From positions 2,418,001 through 2,482,000 of the forward strand of contig OZ024844.1 in the NCBI GenBank assembly GCA_964017145.1: a stretch of DNA of 64,000 bases, given 5' to 3'. The stretch comes from Agrocybe praecox. Its lineage: Eukaryota > Basidiomycota > Agaricomycetes > Agaricales > Agrocybaceae. Positions 46,975 to 58,484 of this stretch are shown one piece after another; the first letter of the stretch is position 1; every line of letters starts with the position of its first letter. Made by a program: the position numbers and the translations under genes. A model generated the notes under the pieces. The model searched no databases and was not told the DNA's origin. It saw only the letters and a list, made by a program, of their open reading frames with translations.

Positions 46975-47646
46975 GGAATACGACTTGGAAGTTGGGAAGG
47001 TAAGAGGACGCAATGGTATAGTATGAAGAAGGGAAAGTAAGCAACACCCAGCACAGCCGACTCTGGGGTAAATAAAAACGACGCCCGTACGTACTGCCCC
47101 TTTCTTAAGATTCACCAATCCGGTTTTCATGGGCATATTGACTTCAGTTTTCAATTAGTGATTATTTTATTTATTTTATGTTCGCAACCGATACGCCGCG
47201 AAAGCGACGCGATGAGACGTTAGCAAGTGCCAAGTGTGTACGTACAACCCCCCCCCTCCAACTCTTTCTAGTAAAGGCTACTAAACTTTATATTCGCTTA
47301 ATACTTAGGTACTCTCTCGAACGCACACGCGCGTGTTTAGGCCGGCATTTGATTCGCACCAGATGTGCTGAACGAATCAGGACGTCGCCAATAGTACGTG
47401 AACACTTGGTATGTAAGGTCCGTTATATTATAAACGTGCTGAATGAATTATTTTGTCACCCTGCGGACTCTTTCCAGATTTATTATTTCTCGTCGAAGGA
47501 ATAAATCGAGATCACGGCAATTTATATCTATTTGCCACCCTTCTCTCTCATTAAAAGGAGGCGAAATCATCTCATTCGACAGCACTAAACTCTTCCTCAA
47601 CCTTCGATTTCTACGTATTTCTCTTTCAAACCACCAAACCAGACTC
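46975..47646. other. Divergent intergenic region between KDZ cargo 1 and cargo 2
   Basis: 672 bp separating two divergent starts, probably a shared promoter region. Pyrimidine-rich near 47250 (ACAACCCCCCCCCTCC) and before the cargo 2 ATG (TTTCAAACCACCAAACC). No gene seen in it. Confidence 0.5.
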
Positions 47647-49925
47647 ATGGCTCATAAAAAAGGTAAGCTACTCTATCTATTGACTCGATAGTCACTCAAA
47701 TCTACGACATATTAGATCCTAAAGATTCGTCCAAGGGCCCCAGCACTAGTAAGTTCCACATTCCGACTGTTGTATTTTACTGACATCAACGATTTTCATC
47801 ATAGATACTGTAGACGACCCCATGGACGTCGACGCTTCCAATAGCAATGCGTCCCAAGGTCGTACTACCTGGGTTGTCGTTGCAGACAATACCCTTGCCA
47901 TCTTGGAGTACGAGGCGTAAGTTCAAATATACTTTATTCATTCTACCTGATAGACTAATTTGCGCATTATCTAGGCAAGTTCATTGCCTCGACGTCACAG
48001 CGTACAGGCGCTTTTGCCTCTTGCGATTCGACACACGCGAAGAGGCAACCGCGTACTACAATGGCGCCCTTTTCAGTGGCATGGATCCCTCGTCCACCCC
48101 TCTTGTTCCATCAGCTACGGCCCCCAGTTCCCAGCTCGCCAACCGCCGCCTCGTCGCTCCTGACGCGCATGCCCAGCCCAAGCATGTGTTACGAAAGGCA
48201 GATGCGAAGGACCTTCCTGTTTCTCCAGGCGGCAAAGCGAACCCCATCGTCGTCGATACCCCTCTGAAGGGTCCATCTGTCTCTGCTCGCTATCGTCGCA
48301 TCCTGGCCGCTGCTCGTTCTATCAACACACCCACCCCTGCATCTCGTCATAACCCGGAAATGGAGGTCCCACGTCGTACTAGCCAGCGCCTTATTAACTT
48401 TGCGTCTGCTGCGACTTCGTCAAAGGTTGCCGACGCCTTGAATCTGGGACGTGGACCAAACGATTGCACTCTGAACAGATCGGCTCCCCCTCCTCTTCTT
48501 CCAGCACTCTCGATTTCTGCTCCAGGCCCTCGTTCAACTCGTTTCGCTCGTCAAAATATTCCTGCACGCAACTTGTCCCCTGTGTGGATCTCAAGCGACT
48601 CTGGCTCCGAAACAGACACCGGAACGGACGAAGAGCTCCAAGATGCGACTCATGGACCGGCTCATGGACTTTGCAAGCGCTGTGCATCTCAATCGGCCCT
48701 TCGTTGCGAAAATGCAGGGACGCAATGCAGTGGGACCGCTTCAAAATCAAGAGGAAAAGCGACGCCAATTCATTCTGCGGCAATAGGGAGATCGGCCACA
48801 GCAACTCGTGCTAAAACGCGAGCCGAAAACCCAAAAGGCAAGGCTTCAAACATCCCCGCTCCAAATCTCCCATCCGCTTCGGCAGGCCCGAGACTTTGGG
48901 AGCCTAAGAAAGTGTCAAGCTGCGTTCTAGAAGCTGTTGATGCTGCCCTGCCACTTTTTCCACCTCCCCCCCTTGACAGACTCCCTTCTGCCTCCAGGCG
49001 CATCCCGGCCCCCCTCCCCCTTGCCACACGCCCTTCTGTCTCAGCCTCAGCTCCACCTGCAGTCAACGACAGACCAACCAGCCACGCGAAATCCTATAGA
49101 AAGGGCCGGAATGCAACCCCAGGCAAGAAGACGAAGATCGTACGCAAATATTATCCTCCTCTGTACGAGGATATGCCCGAAACGGCGCCCTATTCAGAAC
49201 TGGAAGTCACGGAGGACGAGGACGAGGACGAGGACGACGATTCCGAAGCCAACAAGGAAAATGTCAATCCATCCCCCGAGAACGACGAAGGCACCGACAA
49301 CGCCATGAACCCACTGAAACGAAAAAGTCCATCCACCCCAGTCAACCAGCAAAAGAGACGCCATATCGATCAGACCCCCGACATATACGACTACAATGCA
49401 ATGCTTGAGGAGGCAACAGCAACCCCCGTACCGACGGCGCAAGCTACTGCCACGTGTACCTTTACTGCTGCCGACTTCGCCCTCGAACCGTTTGCTTCCA
49501 GCTCGTCTGCACCTCTGTCGATTGCCCACATCATGGCCCCCTTTGCATCGGTCTCTGCTGCACGTTCGGGGCGTGCATCAAGCATAGGCTCAGGAGCTTC
49601 AGCCCCATCGCACGTTTCCCCACTTCCACTGGCATCTCCCGTAACTCGTATTCCACCACCGCCTGTTCTTCCTCCCCCTCCGCCGCCTGCATTTCACATA
49701 CCACCACCACCTGCTCTTACGCCTCTCCCACCGACGCTTTTGGGTATTCCACCACCCCCTCCCCTTCCGACTTCTCAACCACCTGCATACGGTTCTGCCC
49801 CCCCACCTCCGTACACGATTCACGCGAACCAAGCGGATAGCGTCATGCTCGAACTAGACAGTGACTTTGGGGATCTCTCTGATATCGATCCCTCCGCTTT
49901 TGACGACATCGCTGAATTAAATTGA
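47647..49925 (+). CDS. KDZ cargo protein 2, 700-residue Pro-rich protein, four exons
   Basis: Exons 47647-47662, 47716-47748, 47805-47916 and 47975-49925 give MAHKKDPKDSSKGPSTNTVD and a clean frame to 49925. A short globular N-terminal part (TWVVVADNTLAILEYEAQVH, FCLLRFDTREEATAYYNGAL) resembles viroplasmin/RNase H1 N-terminal nucleic-acid-binding folds (aromatic WVVV..., FDT.EEA..YY), but only weakly. The remaining 600 residues are Ser/Pro/Ala-rich with acidic (EDEDEDEDDDSE) and basic patches and end in a polyproline block (PPPPPPAFHIPPPPA) and an acidic tail. Likely nuclear and disordered. The function is unknown. Confidence 0.72.
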
Positions 49926-50188
49926 GGATCGCCTCTCCTCAAGACCTTCTATCTTTTCATTTCATTTCCTTTGCCTATCTTCTCAACATCCCTATGGTCC
50001 TTTACGTGTTATACTCGTATGCTTTTATGTCGTTCTTTTATATACATCTTATAGTACAGTACGGTCAATTTAGTTAAAGTTGAGGCGATATTTTTTCACG
50101 TTTTATTTAGTTCCAATAAGATGTTTTTTGCGCCTCTGAATCTCTTGTGAACACTCTAAGTTACTTGACATTTAAAATACGAAGCTAT
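49926..50188. other. Convergent intergenic region between KDZ cargo 2 and cargo 3
   Basis: AT-rich 3' flank of two convergent genes; no coding signal or repeat noticed. Confidence 0.5.
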
Positions 50189-50694
50189 TCAGTCATATGC
50201 TAAAGCTAAAGACATCAGGCGCTGGTACTCTGCCTCATCCCTTGCCACCTCAATTTCTCTTTTCTTTCTTATTCTGGCCATGCAAAAAAAAAATAAGACC
50301 ATTTGTTTAGAAGTTACATAACATGGATAGAAATACAGACCTGTACTCTATGCCCTTTATTCGCAATTTTCCTCGATTTGCGTCACGGTATTTGGTTTGT
50401 GCTTGACGATGGCGCTCGCGTTTCACAGCCACATATTCCTCTGATTTTTCCTGGTTTGCTTTCCTGTAGTAGTTAAAAGGTAGTCAGTCATGATTTAACG
50501 TACAATGGCAAATATAATAAACTTACTCGTTTGCACGATTCCTCGCGTGCGTACGCTCTTCGTATAAGTGGCTAAGATATATCGCCAAACACGTTAACAT
50601 TGACACTCTGTGAGGAAGGAAATACATACTTATAGTAATATTCACGACGTCTAGCATTATGTATGTTGCGGCGAGGGTCTCCATCTGACAGCAT
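50189..50694 (-). CDS. KDZ cargo protein 3, 105-aa basic protein, four exons
   Basis: Exons 50694-50630, 50572-50528, 50463-50341 and 50273-50189 splice in frame (318 bp with stop). The product starts MLSDGDPRRNIHNARRREYY, continues EERTHARNRANEKANQEKSE and YVAVKRERHRQAQTKYRDAN, and ends RIRKKREIEVARDEAEYQRL. It is about 30 percent Arg/Lys, predicted as one long basic helix, similar to basic regions of bZIP-type proteins without a clear zipper. Three phased introns preserved in such a short gene argue that it is real. It may bind DNA or RNA; that is an inference. An upstream in-frame ATG at 50830 is possible. Confidence 0.6.
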
Positions 50695-51064
50695 GGTTTT
50701 TTTAGCGATGATGAAAGTAAGAGAAAGTGAGAGTCCAGATGTTTGAAGTCGGAACTTATCCAAGTTCAACATTCCAATTAAGGAATTTGAACTTTCACAC
50801 AGATTTCGACTTGCGAGTCTATTTCCGTCCATTGTCTCGGCACATTTGCCATTTAAATAATACCAGATGATACCTTCGAGACATCAGAATCCATTTAACA
50901 GCTTACTTGTGGAAAAAGTGGCGGGCTGATATGTATTTTTTCACAAAACATGTTTTCGTGTGTGCACGAAATCACCACGCATCAAAATCGAGATATTTTT
51001 AGATACCTATGCTGATACCTATGTTACATATGTACGAAGAATTCTACCAAGTTCGATATCAGCA

Positions 51065-52768
51065 TTATATAACATTTTTTTCTGCGACAATGGGAAGAAG
51101 AGAAAGTCCATGGATCCAACGCCGAGCTTCCTTTTCCAAAACCTGGTCCAGGTTCTCGGGGCCAACTGACTGGTAGTAAGTTTCGGAGGACTTGAACCCA
51201 TGTTCCACCCATCTGAAGATCCCTCCTGCAGTGTATTGAGCGAATGAATAGCGTGATTCATGTTCGAGAATGGAGGTATTGGAGTGGGTGATGACGGCCG
51301 ATGCGATCAAGATGGTGGACCCGGGGGGGAATTCTATAACTAATTGGCATTCCCATAAAATGAGGTGGCCACCTCGTGTCGGGTCGTAGTCGCCAAAAGC
51401 GGTAATTGCGCACATTCCGTAGGGCAAGTTTCCAAAATCTTTGTGTTTATAGCATACAGTTTGAGGGCCAAGGTTGTAAGCAAATGCAGATAAGATGCTG
51501 TTGTCGAATGGGCGGTCGAGTTCAGGGTGTGCGTCATGAAGCTGCTGCAAAGCTTCTGCATAGTGCGTATGGAGGTCGGGTGCCCACGTAGCGATTGCAG
51601 CTAAGTTTGTGACGAGGTTCAGAGACAATGGTATAAGTTATTACTAGTACTCACATGAGACAAAGCCCGTCAACCTTTTGAAGATAGGAACCTGTCGCAA
51701 CTCCTTCAAAACCTGAGCATTGGGGCCATGTTTTTTGGAACCGTCGGGGTGTAGGTTTCCAGGTCTCTCCTGCCCCCCCCGTGTGAAATGCCGCAGGTGA
51801 GAGCGACAAAATCACCGCGTCGATTGCTGGGTTTATTGGGCTTGGGTTTAGGCGGAACGCAGCGAGGCCTCATAGATTCCATGGCCCTCGCTGCTTCGTT
51901 GTGTAGCTCCGTCCAGTTATCGGCTGCAGGATGACCAGCGAGAAGGCCTATAAATCGTCTGCGCTGGTCAATAATTGGCGCAGGCGTCCTATGGCACAGT
52001 ATGTTAGCGTGGGGCGGAGCAGAGAGGATCATATGTTACTCACTTTCCGTCCCACTTCTGTAGCTTAAAGCCCAACCCCTCTGTTATCTCCTCGATGGTG
52101 TGAGCGTCCTTCGTGCGAGAGCGGTCGTCCTTTCCAATGAATGCCGCCTTAGTGACTTTGCTACTTGAAAAGTCAAAGGGGCAGGGAACGGGCTCTGCGT
52201 TGTCAACGATGCGTTTCAAGATATCTTCGCGGACTTCGTATTCGCCAATTTTTTGTGATGCTTTCTTCTCCTCCTTCCTCCTCTTGCGGGCAGCACGACT
52301 GTGTTCTTTATTCCTCCGCTTTCTTTTCTTTTTCGCATTCGTATCGTTCGGTCCCTCGGTTTCTCCTCTTGCAGTGGGGGTCTCAAGTACAGGTGTATAG
52401 ACCGGTGTATCTCTGTAGGTCGAATTAGATATATAATGATTCGTTGTGATGGTGGGCAGAGGTGAAGAAGGACGTAAGTGATCGTCGCCTGCCTCAGAGA
52501 GGTCGCTTGTGGCGGACATGGGTGAAAGGCTGAAAATGACAGGGTCCAGTTCTTCGTCGCCTTGTAAGTGAATGTTGGAGCTTGTTGCCAAAGGTGGTGG
52601 GAGAATCAGATCTTTGATAACGTCCATGGAATCGTCATCCGCAATCGAGGATAACGGAGAGAGGGAAAAAAGAGACGGGTTGCGTTCGTTTTGGTCCTGT
52701 AGGTCAGAAGTCATACGAAGCAGAGAGGTGAAATCGCATCCGGGGTCGAAAGATGCCTGAATTTCCAT
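51065..52768 (-). CDS. TET/JBP-family dioxygenase carried by the KDZ element; one G-run frameshift
   Basis: Exons 52768-52044, 51988-51655 and 51600-51065. The N-terminal 150 residues are Ser/Asp-rich and followed by a strongly basic segment (AKKKRKRRNKEHSRAARKRR), a nuclear signal. The C-terminal beta-helix has VCYKHKDFGNLPYGMCAITA (HxD iron ligands), GGHLILWECQLVIEFPPGST, VITHSNTS (distal His) and ESRYSFAQYTAGGIFRWVEH (Arg for 2-oxoglutarate), diagnostic of fungal TET/JBP enzymes that oxidise 5-methylcytosine or thymine. At the C8 tract 51773-51780 the frame slips: one extra G on the coding strand would restore GISHGGGQERPGNL..., the family norm, and give 531 aa. As written the second exon ends early. 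Assembly error, mutation and slippage are all possible. Confidence 0.85.
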
Positions 52769-53183
52769 TTTTGAAAGCGTGCTGTTACGGGAGGGGGTGG
52801 ATTGGATTTAGGGCGGTAGCGAGTAATGTTTAACGATAAAAGCAAGAGAGAGAGTTCCCGGGCTTGGGCACACCAATCTCCTGCTTGAAGTCGATGAACA
52901 AGTTAGAGCCGGGGTTTAGCCAAGGGAAGATAGGGAGTATATTTAACAATAAAAGCAAAAGAGAGAGTTCCCGGGCCTGGGCACAGCCAATCTCCTGCTT
53001 GAAGTTGATGAACAAATTCGCGCTCAAGTTGGAAATAATAATAAATCCAGAGTGTCATGTGATCGTTTCCGCCAGTGTAAAAATAGGTATTGCTTACCTG
53101 GTAATAAGCCAATAACTTGTCATAATTTCAAAACTGAATCTTGCCCAAATAACTCGCTTCTCGCTTCATAACCTGCTCCAGAA
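52769..53183. promoter_or_regulatory. Divergent promoter of TET/JBP and transposase with a duplicated 73-bp unit
   Basis: 415 bp between opposing start codons. A unit from TTTAAC.ATAAAAGCA through GAGAGAGTTCCCGGGC.TGG and CCAATCTCCTGCTTGAAGT to GATGAACAA occurs at 52829-52901 and again at 52942-53015 in direct orientation, with about nine differences. Such a duplicated block in a shared promoter suggests a common cis element for both genes; its function is inferred. Confidence 0.65.
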
Positions 53184-56100
53184 ATGTCGGTTCGCGCAAA
53201 GAAGAAGCCCAGGAAATCTCAAGTCACGAACACGGTCTATCATGACGAAGTGCCAGTTTTTGGAATATACGATACAATTCACGCACGAGAAACGAAGCTA
53301 CAACGACTGGGTAATACTACTCTAGCGGCACCGATGGCTCGTGATCCTACACTATCAGCTACTCTCTGGGAAAACGCTTCCACCTGGGAACCACCGGATA
53401 GCGAGGATTTCGCTCTCGATCCCACCACTGATTTGTATGAGTCTGTATTGAGCCGCGAAGTTATGGTCGACACGCCAAGACAGCTGAAGAGGAAACAGAA
53501 CAGAACCGAGGTATCAGTAAGTCATGTTCCGGTGCTCTCCATCTCCATGCGCGTCTTACAATATATGTTGCTCAGAAACGACCTCATGTGGTATGGAAAA
53601 AGAAATATCGTCAAACATACTTGCACGAAGTGATGCGTTGGTCAGGTCGCGGCGACTTTTCCACTTTGGAGTCCTGCCCGGACTGCGTTTCGAGACAGAA
53701 AACCCCACAGGGTGCTCCTCTTTATCGCTGCGAGGAGTGCTTCATCCCCGACCTCTGTTGTGCTCCTTGCTGTGTGAGGCGGCATCGCCAGCTTCCTTTT
53801 CATAGAATCAAAGTATGTCCATAAACGCTTTTCGCTTTCTATGCGCCTTGATTAACATCCGCTTAGAAATGGAATGGCACTCATTTCGAAAACACGACTC
53901 TCAAATTTTTAGGCTTGAAAGTTCAGCTGAACCATTCTGGGATGAATTGCGAAAATCCTATCCCTTGCCATTCGAAACTCCTCATCTTACACACCAATGG
54001 ATTTCATGAGGTATCAATTATGTATTGCGGATGCACTCGATCAATACCCTACCACCTACAACTCCTTCGCCGACGGATCTACCCATCAACCCAGCTCAAT
54101 CCGAAGGCCTGCGCTACTTTCGAGCTATTGAACCAGCTACACAAATACTCGCTTACCACCAAGGCATCAACCTACGATTTCTACCGCGCTCTAGAAAAGC
54201 TCACTGACAGCACGGGCCTCAATCCCCAACGATCGCGATACCGGGCTCTCTTTCGCATGATAATGCAATGGCGGCATCTAAAGATGCTAAAATGGGCAGG
54301 TCGAGCCCATGATCCCAGCGGAGTCGATGCTACCAAACCAGGTGAGCTATCTGTTAGGTGCCCCTCATGCCCTTACCCCGGTATTAATCTGAGCGACGGA
54401 TGGGAGAGAGTGCCTGAAGGATTGAAGTAAGTTAATCTTTCTTATGTCACTCTCACCTTCATTTCTCATTGGTATGCTTCTCAGATTCCTCTACATGGTT
54501 GTACTATGCATGGACGCCAATTTCCGCTTGAAAAACCAACTCGTTTCGAATTACTCGCAGGATCCTGGCCTGGGTATAGGGTGGGGCTACATGGTACCGC
54601 GTCAAGCATACGAGACATACGTCTTAAGCAGGGCCGACGATGAGGATGTAAGCGCTATTACTCCCTACATATTTTCATCCGCTTAACATGAACTTCCAGA
54701 TCAGTACGTGTGTAGGGTTTCAAGCGCTGGCTAAAGCCAATACAAAATTTTCGCGGGGCCTTCGTTATACTGGCATAAATATGACCGTCTGCGGACGCTC
54801 GGAGATGATAATGCCCGTTGGTGTGGGCAATCTTCATAAAGGAGAGAGGTTCGTTCATTGTATCACTTGCCATACCATTCTGAAGAAATGCTGATGTTTA
54901 TTTAGGTATGCCAATATGGATTACATTTTCGGCTCGGCCCTACAAAATGTGCTTGTTTCCCTCGTCATCATTAGCTACGACATCGCCTGCCAGTGGTTCA
55001 TCAATTTATTCAAACGGATCGATGAACACTGGCCCCAAGAAATCAAGCCGCGATCAGGCATCAAGCTCGTCCCTGCTATTCCAAAACTCCACGAGCCCAT
55101 GCACCAAGTTACGGGACATCAAATCTACTCGCTCAATTACCTACATGGCGTGGGACTAACCGATGGTGAATGCCCTGAACGCGTTTGGAGTCCTCACAAC
55201 TCGTTAGGGAACTCAACAAAGACGCAGGCACCTGGCTCCAGACACGACGTCTTGGATGACCACTTTGGGTTTTGGAACTGGGAGAAGTACATCGGTCAAG
55301 GAAAAACGCTTGCACGTCGCTACCGGGGGGCAGTAGCAGATAGGAACATACTCACCGAGAGTCATCGAGGATTAACCTCGACGCTCCGCCCGGAGACTGT
55401 GATTGAGTGGGAAAGGCTATGTGATGAGTGGGAGTCGGCTCCGTTTCCAAAGAACGTCTTCAACCCTTATCACACGGATGGCAAATGTAAGTACTTTCTC
55501 GGTTTCGTTCCTGGTTCTTTTCCTCATTATTCTGCTACGTAGGTATCTCTGAGGCCTCTGTCAGGAAAGAACTCGCAGAGGAAGAAAAACAGGCGATCGA
55601 CTCTGGAGCTCCGCAAGTCCACCGAACATCATCGTCTGCTTTCATACTCATGGCCCTGGAGCTCGAACATGCGCAGTAGGTTGATTTTAGCTAAATCTAG
55701 CTTCCTTTCATTTACTTATATACATTTCTCTGCTAAGGCGTCGCCTTCATCGCGCCATCAAGGACCCTCTAGCCTCATCCACTCTACGAAAGGAAGGATC
55801 GATTGCCGAGCAACGAAATACGCTGCAAACTCGAATCCGCGCCTGGGAGTTACTTTTATCTATCTACATGCCCGGGCTGTTGCAATACCAGAATGATTGC
55901 AAACGCTCATCCACTCCTAGCCCATTTGTCCCCAATTCCGACCATCCTGAGGACGTCATCATTGTCCTCCCATCACATATCCCCGACGCTGTCAGATCAA
56001 CGATTTGTTACCCTGGTTTATCCAAGATTGAGGCAAAGATGCGGACGGCACAGTGCAGCGATGCCTTGGATGAGCTACGACGTACGCTAAAGCTCAAGCA

Positions 56101-56995
56101 ACGCATGGTGCTCTTCAAGAATCGGAACGTACGAGGGCAACGCGAGGGTACCCGTTCAAGGGCCCTCATAGATTCGGTTCATGCTCGAGCTCGACGATGT
56201 GTTGATAAATATCGCGTAGCTAGGCAGGCAAAAATGGCTCTTGAAGGACCTGGTGACTGGGAAAGCATCTACCGGCCTCTCCTAGACAGTGACGTACGAA
56301 GTTACCAGGACCCAGCGAAAGTTCCAAAGAGAGTTGGTCGCCCTGGAACGCTCGAGGATGGCCAGAGCAGCAGCAACGTCGTTGAAGAGGAGGAATTTAC
56401 TCTCTTCAATGAAGTTCGCGGTAGTCGAGACGGCACTGGAGAAACTCGTAGAACCCTTTCCTGGATTTGGATGACGCCTGGCGCGATCAGAGCTGAGGAC
56501 GAAGGAGACGACATCGTGCTATCTGAATGGGCAAAGAGCAAAGCACGGGCATGCAGAGCCAAGGAGGAGGTCATGCTCTTGAAGGAAGAGATGCGACGAG
56601 TGTTGGCATATCTTCGATGGAAAGCCAAGGAGTGGCAGGATAAAATCGAAACCCAGACGAACATATCCCCACAATTAGCAGAGTCTCTCAATGCTTACGC
56701 GGCGATGCAAGCACAAAGGCAAAACTCTCTCGCACAGACCTTCGCTAACATATGGAAGAAATCCCTAACCACTCACCTTGAGCAAGACACCTCGTCCGTA
56801 CACACCGATATCGCTGGACCCGACGTTCATGAAACCATCCCATCGCAAACAAGACCAGAAGAGGGCCAGGACGAGGAGGAGGAGGAAGACAACGAGGATG
56901 AATCAGACAACGAGGATGAGAACACCTTCCTCCACCAGGAACAGGATGCTCTTGGTATTGATGCCTACGATATGGTCGATGTAGCTGGCGTCTAA
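53184..56995 (+). CDS. KDZ transposase with CxC2-like cysteine cluster, 1137 aa, eight exons
   Basis: Exons 53184-53516, 53576-53812, 53867-54426, 54485-54647, 54700-54848, 54906-55486, 55543-55675 and 55738-56995 join without stops. Residues about 145-250 hold a zinc cluster (CPDC..., YRCEECFIPDLCCAPCCVRRH, then C and H residues in exon 3). The RNase H-fold catalytic core shows YANMDYIFGSAL (Asp), ISYDIACQWF (aa 503; the conserved YD..C) and LTDGECPERVWSPHN (aa 567; Glu), followed by DDHFGFWNWEK. The C-terminal 400 residues are helical and end in a Glu/Asp-rich tail. The family cuts at terminal inverted repeats and inserts the element. It appears complete and is the likely motor of this 13.8-kb unit. 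Confidence 0.9.
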
Positions 56996-57235
56996 GCCTA
57001 TTATATGTTTTTTTCGCGAGTTTGTAGGTCTCGGCGTATGTTTTTTCAACTTCAACCACCTTCGTCTTGTTCACCTTCTTTCCTTCTTGCCATATTTTTG
57101 ATATTCTTGTGCAGGCTGCAGCCTGTGGTGCCACGTAGCATTAATATCCATAATAATGCAATAATATATTTTGTGTTATATTTAGAATTACATATTCCAA
57201 TTCCAGGAACATGCAAAGCAATATACCCAAAACAG
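56996..57235. other. 3' flank of the transposase up to the right inverted repeat
   Basis: AT-rich, with a TTCAACTTCAACCACC stretch; no gene or repeat noticed. Confidence 0.5.
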
Positions 57236-57711
57236 GTATGTTATGAAATGACGTCAATTGATGGGCTATCAGAAAGTTCCAGACCAAGATAATTTTAGAG
57301 GCCGACATATCAAAAATGCAGATCAATGTTCAATTATTAATAGCGAACCGCTAAATATAACGCTACGCCAGTGTACGATATTTTTAAACGTCATCCAAAG
57401 TCATCCGCGCCAATCCATCCCGTCCCGTCCTATTTTCGGGGCGCAAAGGGCGCCAAAAATTCAGAATATATATATAGATCACATATCTGGCTTTGGCGCC
57501 CTCAAACCGCAACCACTACGCCTGCAGAGCTTAATTGCAGGTTGCCAATGCCCAAAATGAGCTTGTTTGTTAGTGTTTGCCAACACCCACTGCTCTCTGG
57601 CTTCGGATGGCCTGCGGCACACGTTGGGCAAGTGATACATCGTTGCCGGGGTGGGCAACTACCCAGTATGATGTATCACCAAATGCACATATTGCCGGAA
57701 TTGATACATCA
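57236..57711 (-). repeat. KDZ right terminal inverted repeat, 476 bp
   Basis: Mirror of 43932-44407. The element continues 18 bp further to 57729, ending ATATACCAGACAAGGCTG before the duplicated TCAACGTCA (57730-57738). Read inward, the tip is CAGCCTTGTCTGG, sharing CAGCC with the orphan KDZ end at 20117. Confidence 0.92.
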
Positions 57712-57729
57712 ATATACCAGACAAGGCTG

Positions 57730-58484
57730 TCAACGTCATCCGCTAATTTGACAGAAGCTATCAACGGAATGTGATCCGTTCGCCCCTGATGTTCCGGTGC
57801 ACGAGTGACGCGACTTCTCGCTGACTCAGCAATCCCGCGGAATACCAGATCTATGACCGAAGGCCGAAGGTCTGGATTGTTGGATATAAACGTAGGGCCC
57901 GGATTGGACGGTTCAGTCCATTCTAGGTCAAGTTCGGCTGCTACATCTAGCAGCGCAATAGCATCCCACCGATGATACGTGACATTGGGGTCCCATATTC
58001 TCGAGTGTGTGTTAAAGTCGCCTCCCATATAGTGGAAGCGGGGTAGTTCGTCGACGTGGTCTTGTAAGAACCGAATTGCTGTACTGCCTTCATCTGAATA
58101 TACGTTCATGAAGTTATATGTTTCATTGCCTTGGAACAACGAAAGGACGAAGATGTCACGATGATCAATAAGATCTCGTCTCATCGAAGGTCGGAGCCTC
58201 TCGAGTCGTTTTGACACGTATGCCATGACTCGAGGGGGGATCTCCTCATTTTCCGGGGGGCGTACCATATACAGCCATGCAGGATGCATAGGCGCGCCAA
58301 CGATGTTATCACCCTCCTTATTAGTTGAAGAGGGCGCTTGTCTTATTATCCGCCAAGGCGGTTCTTGTATAAAGATAACGTCAACAGTATCTATTAACGT
58401 TTCGAGGAGCACATGTAGGTAGTCATATTTCTTAGCTACATTGTGCAAGTATATACTAATCTCCCTGCCTAGGCCGTTGCGCAT
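57730..58484 (-). CDS. LINE H ORF2, N-terminal part: AP-type endonuclease
   Basis: Starts MRNGLGREISIYLHNVAKKY at 58484. Endonuclease motifs are VDVIFIQEPPWRII (Glu), FHYMGGDFNTHSRIWD (Asp, Asn), PSVIDLVF (Asp) and GRTDHIPLIASVK (Asp, His). The frame is cut at codon 252 by the KDZ insertion and continues at 43906. The start codon overlaps the ORF1 stop (TAATG), so ORF2 is probably translated by reinitiation. Confidence 0.9.

Larger units (their letters stand above)
43916..57729. mobile_element. Complete KDZ transposon (13.8 kb) carrying a TET/JBP gene and three cargo genes
   Basis: Flanked by TCAACGTCA on both sides inside one LINE ORF, with long terminal inverted repeats. Gene order: 718-aa cargo (-), Pro-rich cargo (+), basic 105-aa cargo (-), TET/JBP dioxygenase (-) and KDZ transposase (+). 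The Kyakuja-Dileera-Zisupton superfamily and its association with fungal TET/JBP genes are known from published comparative genomics; this copy is recognised by its transposase motifs. The transposase is open throughout, and the inverted repeats look identical, so insertion appears recent. Confidence 0.9.

Noticed and set aside
53815..54009. Separate short ORFs across the transposase region
   Set aside because: They are read-through of introns or out-of-phase shadows; the spliced eight-exon model accounts for the region with continuous frame.
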